From the NCBI GenBank assembly GCA_031552535.1, contig JAVBMJ010000035.1, forward strand, positions 1-5,032: a DNA stretch of 5,032 nucleotides, written 5' to 3'. Below the pieces are notes generated by a model. That model had not been told where the DNA came from. It did no database searches and was given only the letters and a program-made list of their open reading frames with translations. This stretch comes from JAVBMJ01 sp031552535 (lineage in GTDB: Bacteria; Bacteroidota; Bacteroidia; Bacteroidales; Rikenellaceae). A program made the translations under genes and the position numbers. Positions 4,924-5,032 of the stretch are shown here, piece by piece (within the stretch, counting starts at the first letter, position 1; the number at the start of each line of letters is the position of its first letter).

Positions 4924-5032
4924 TTAAAAGTTAAACAAATTTGGCTCACCGGAGCCATCAGGTTCTTTGAGATAGTTGAGATTCGATTTGTCGAATAAGT
5001 CCCGGATCGGGGTTTTGTCAGTCAGCGATATG
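4924..5032 (-). CDS. Transposase, C-terminal fragment (window edge), possibly IS4-type
   Basis: The last 35 codons of a minus-strand gene enter from the right edge and end at TAA (4926-4924). The tail reads ISLTDKTPIRDLFDKSN, then ends EPNLFNF. It resembles the tails of DDE transposases of Bacteroides insertion sequences in the IS4 group, as I recall them; the family call is tentative because the catalytic core is outside the window. The short distance from the stop to the adjacent dyad (3 nt) is what an insertion-sequence end would show. Confidence 0.6.
   Translation of the reverse strand, partial: ISLTDKTPIRDLFDKSNLNYLKEPDGSGEPNLFNF

Larger units (their letters stand above)
4900..5032 (-). 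mobile_element. Right-hand end of an insertion sequence (partial)
   Basis: From about 4900 to the window edge the sequence is the 3' end of a transposase gene followed by a short end region. The end region contains the inverted repeat GTCCA (4903-4907) and TGGAC (4917-4921) around a CTAAAAAAT spacer. The exact boundary is uncertain within roughly 4893-4903, because the other end and any target duplication lie outside the window. It abuts the cut signal peptide of the gene at 4455-4898. Confidence 0.6.

Overview
The window looks like chromosome from a Bacteroidota bacterium, probably order Bacteroidales; an Alistipes-like gut member is only a guess. Three things point there. Promoters read as TTTG-N19-TAnnTTTG, the pattern of the Bacteroidota primary sigma factor. 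Starts mostly lack Shine-Dalgarno sequences. The M56 sensor protease carries a C-terminal TonB-type domain, which is common in this phylum.

Region 1 (about 1-2770, minus strand) is a compact three-gene operon. In transcription order it encodes a secreted protein resembling a degenerate retropepsin-like aspartic protease (2713-1754), a BlaI/MecI-family repressor (1757-1347, 4-nt ATGA overlap with the first gene) and a BlaR1-like M56 membrane metalloprotease with a TonB C-terminal domain (1343-63, 3-nt gap). A TTTG-N19-TACATTTG promoter at 2733-2763 is overlaid by two TTTGC/GCAAA dyads, likely the BlaI operators. The simplest model is a membrane protease that senses an envelope signal and relieves BlaI repression of its own operon. 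The effector would be the first-gene product instead of a beta-lactamase.

Region 2 (about 2838-4291) is housekeeping. rplS (L19, minus) ends at a 25-bp perfect-stem terminator that separates it from the BlaI operon. The rplS leader of about 70 nt folds into a long-range stem enclosing a smaller hairpin, a candidate L19 autoregulatory leader. surE (plus) diverges from rplS and ends at an 18-bp perfect hairpin shared with the convergent gene to the right.

Region 3 (about 4300-5032) is AT-richer accessory DNA. It holds a minus-strand lipoprotein-like gene that loses its start where an insertion-sequence end begins (about 4900) and may also be frameshifted near 4553. The window ends inside the 3' end of the transposase (4924-5032, minus). 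No tRNA, rRNA, CRISPR array or replication origin was seen.
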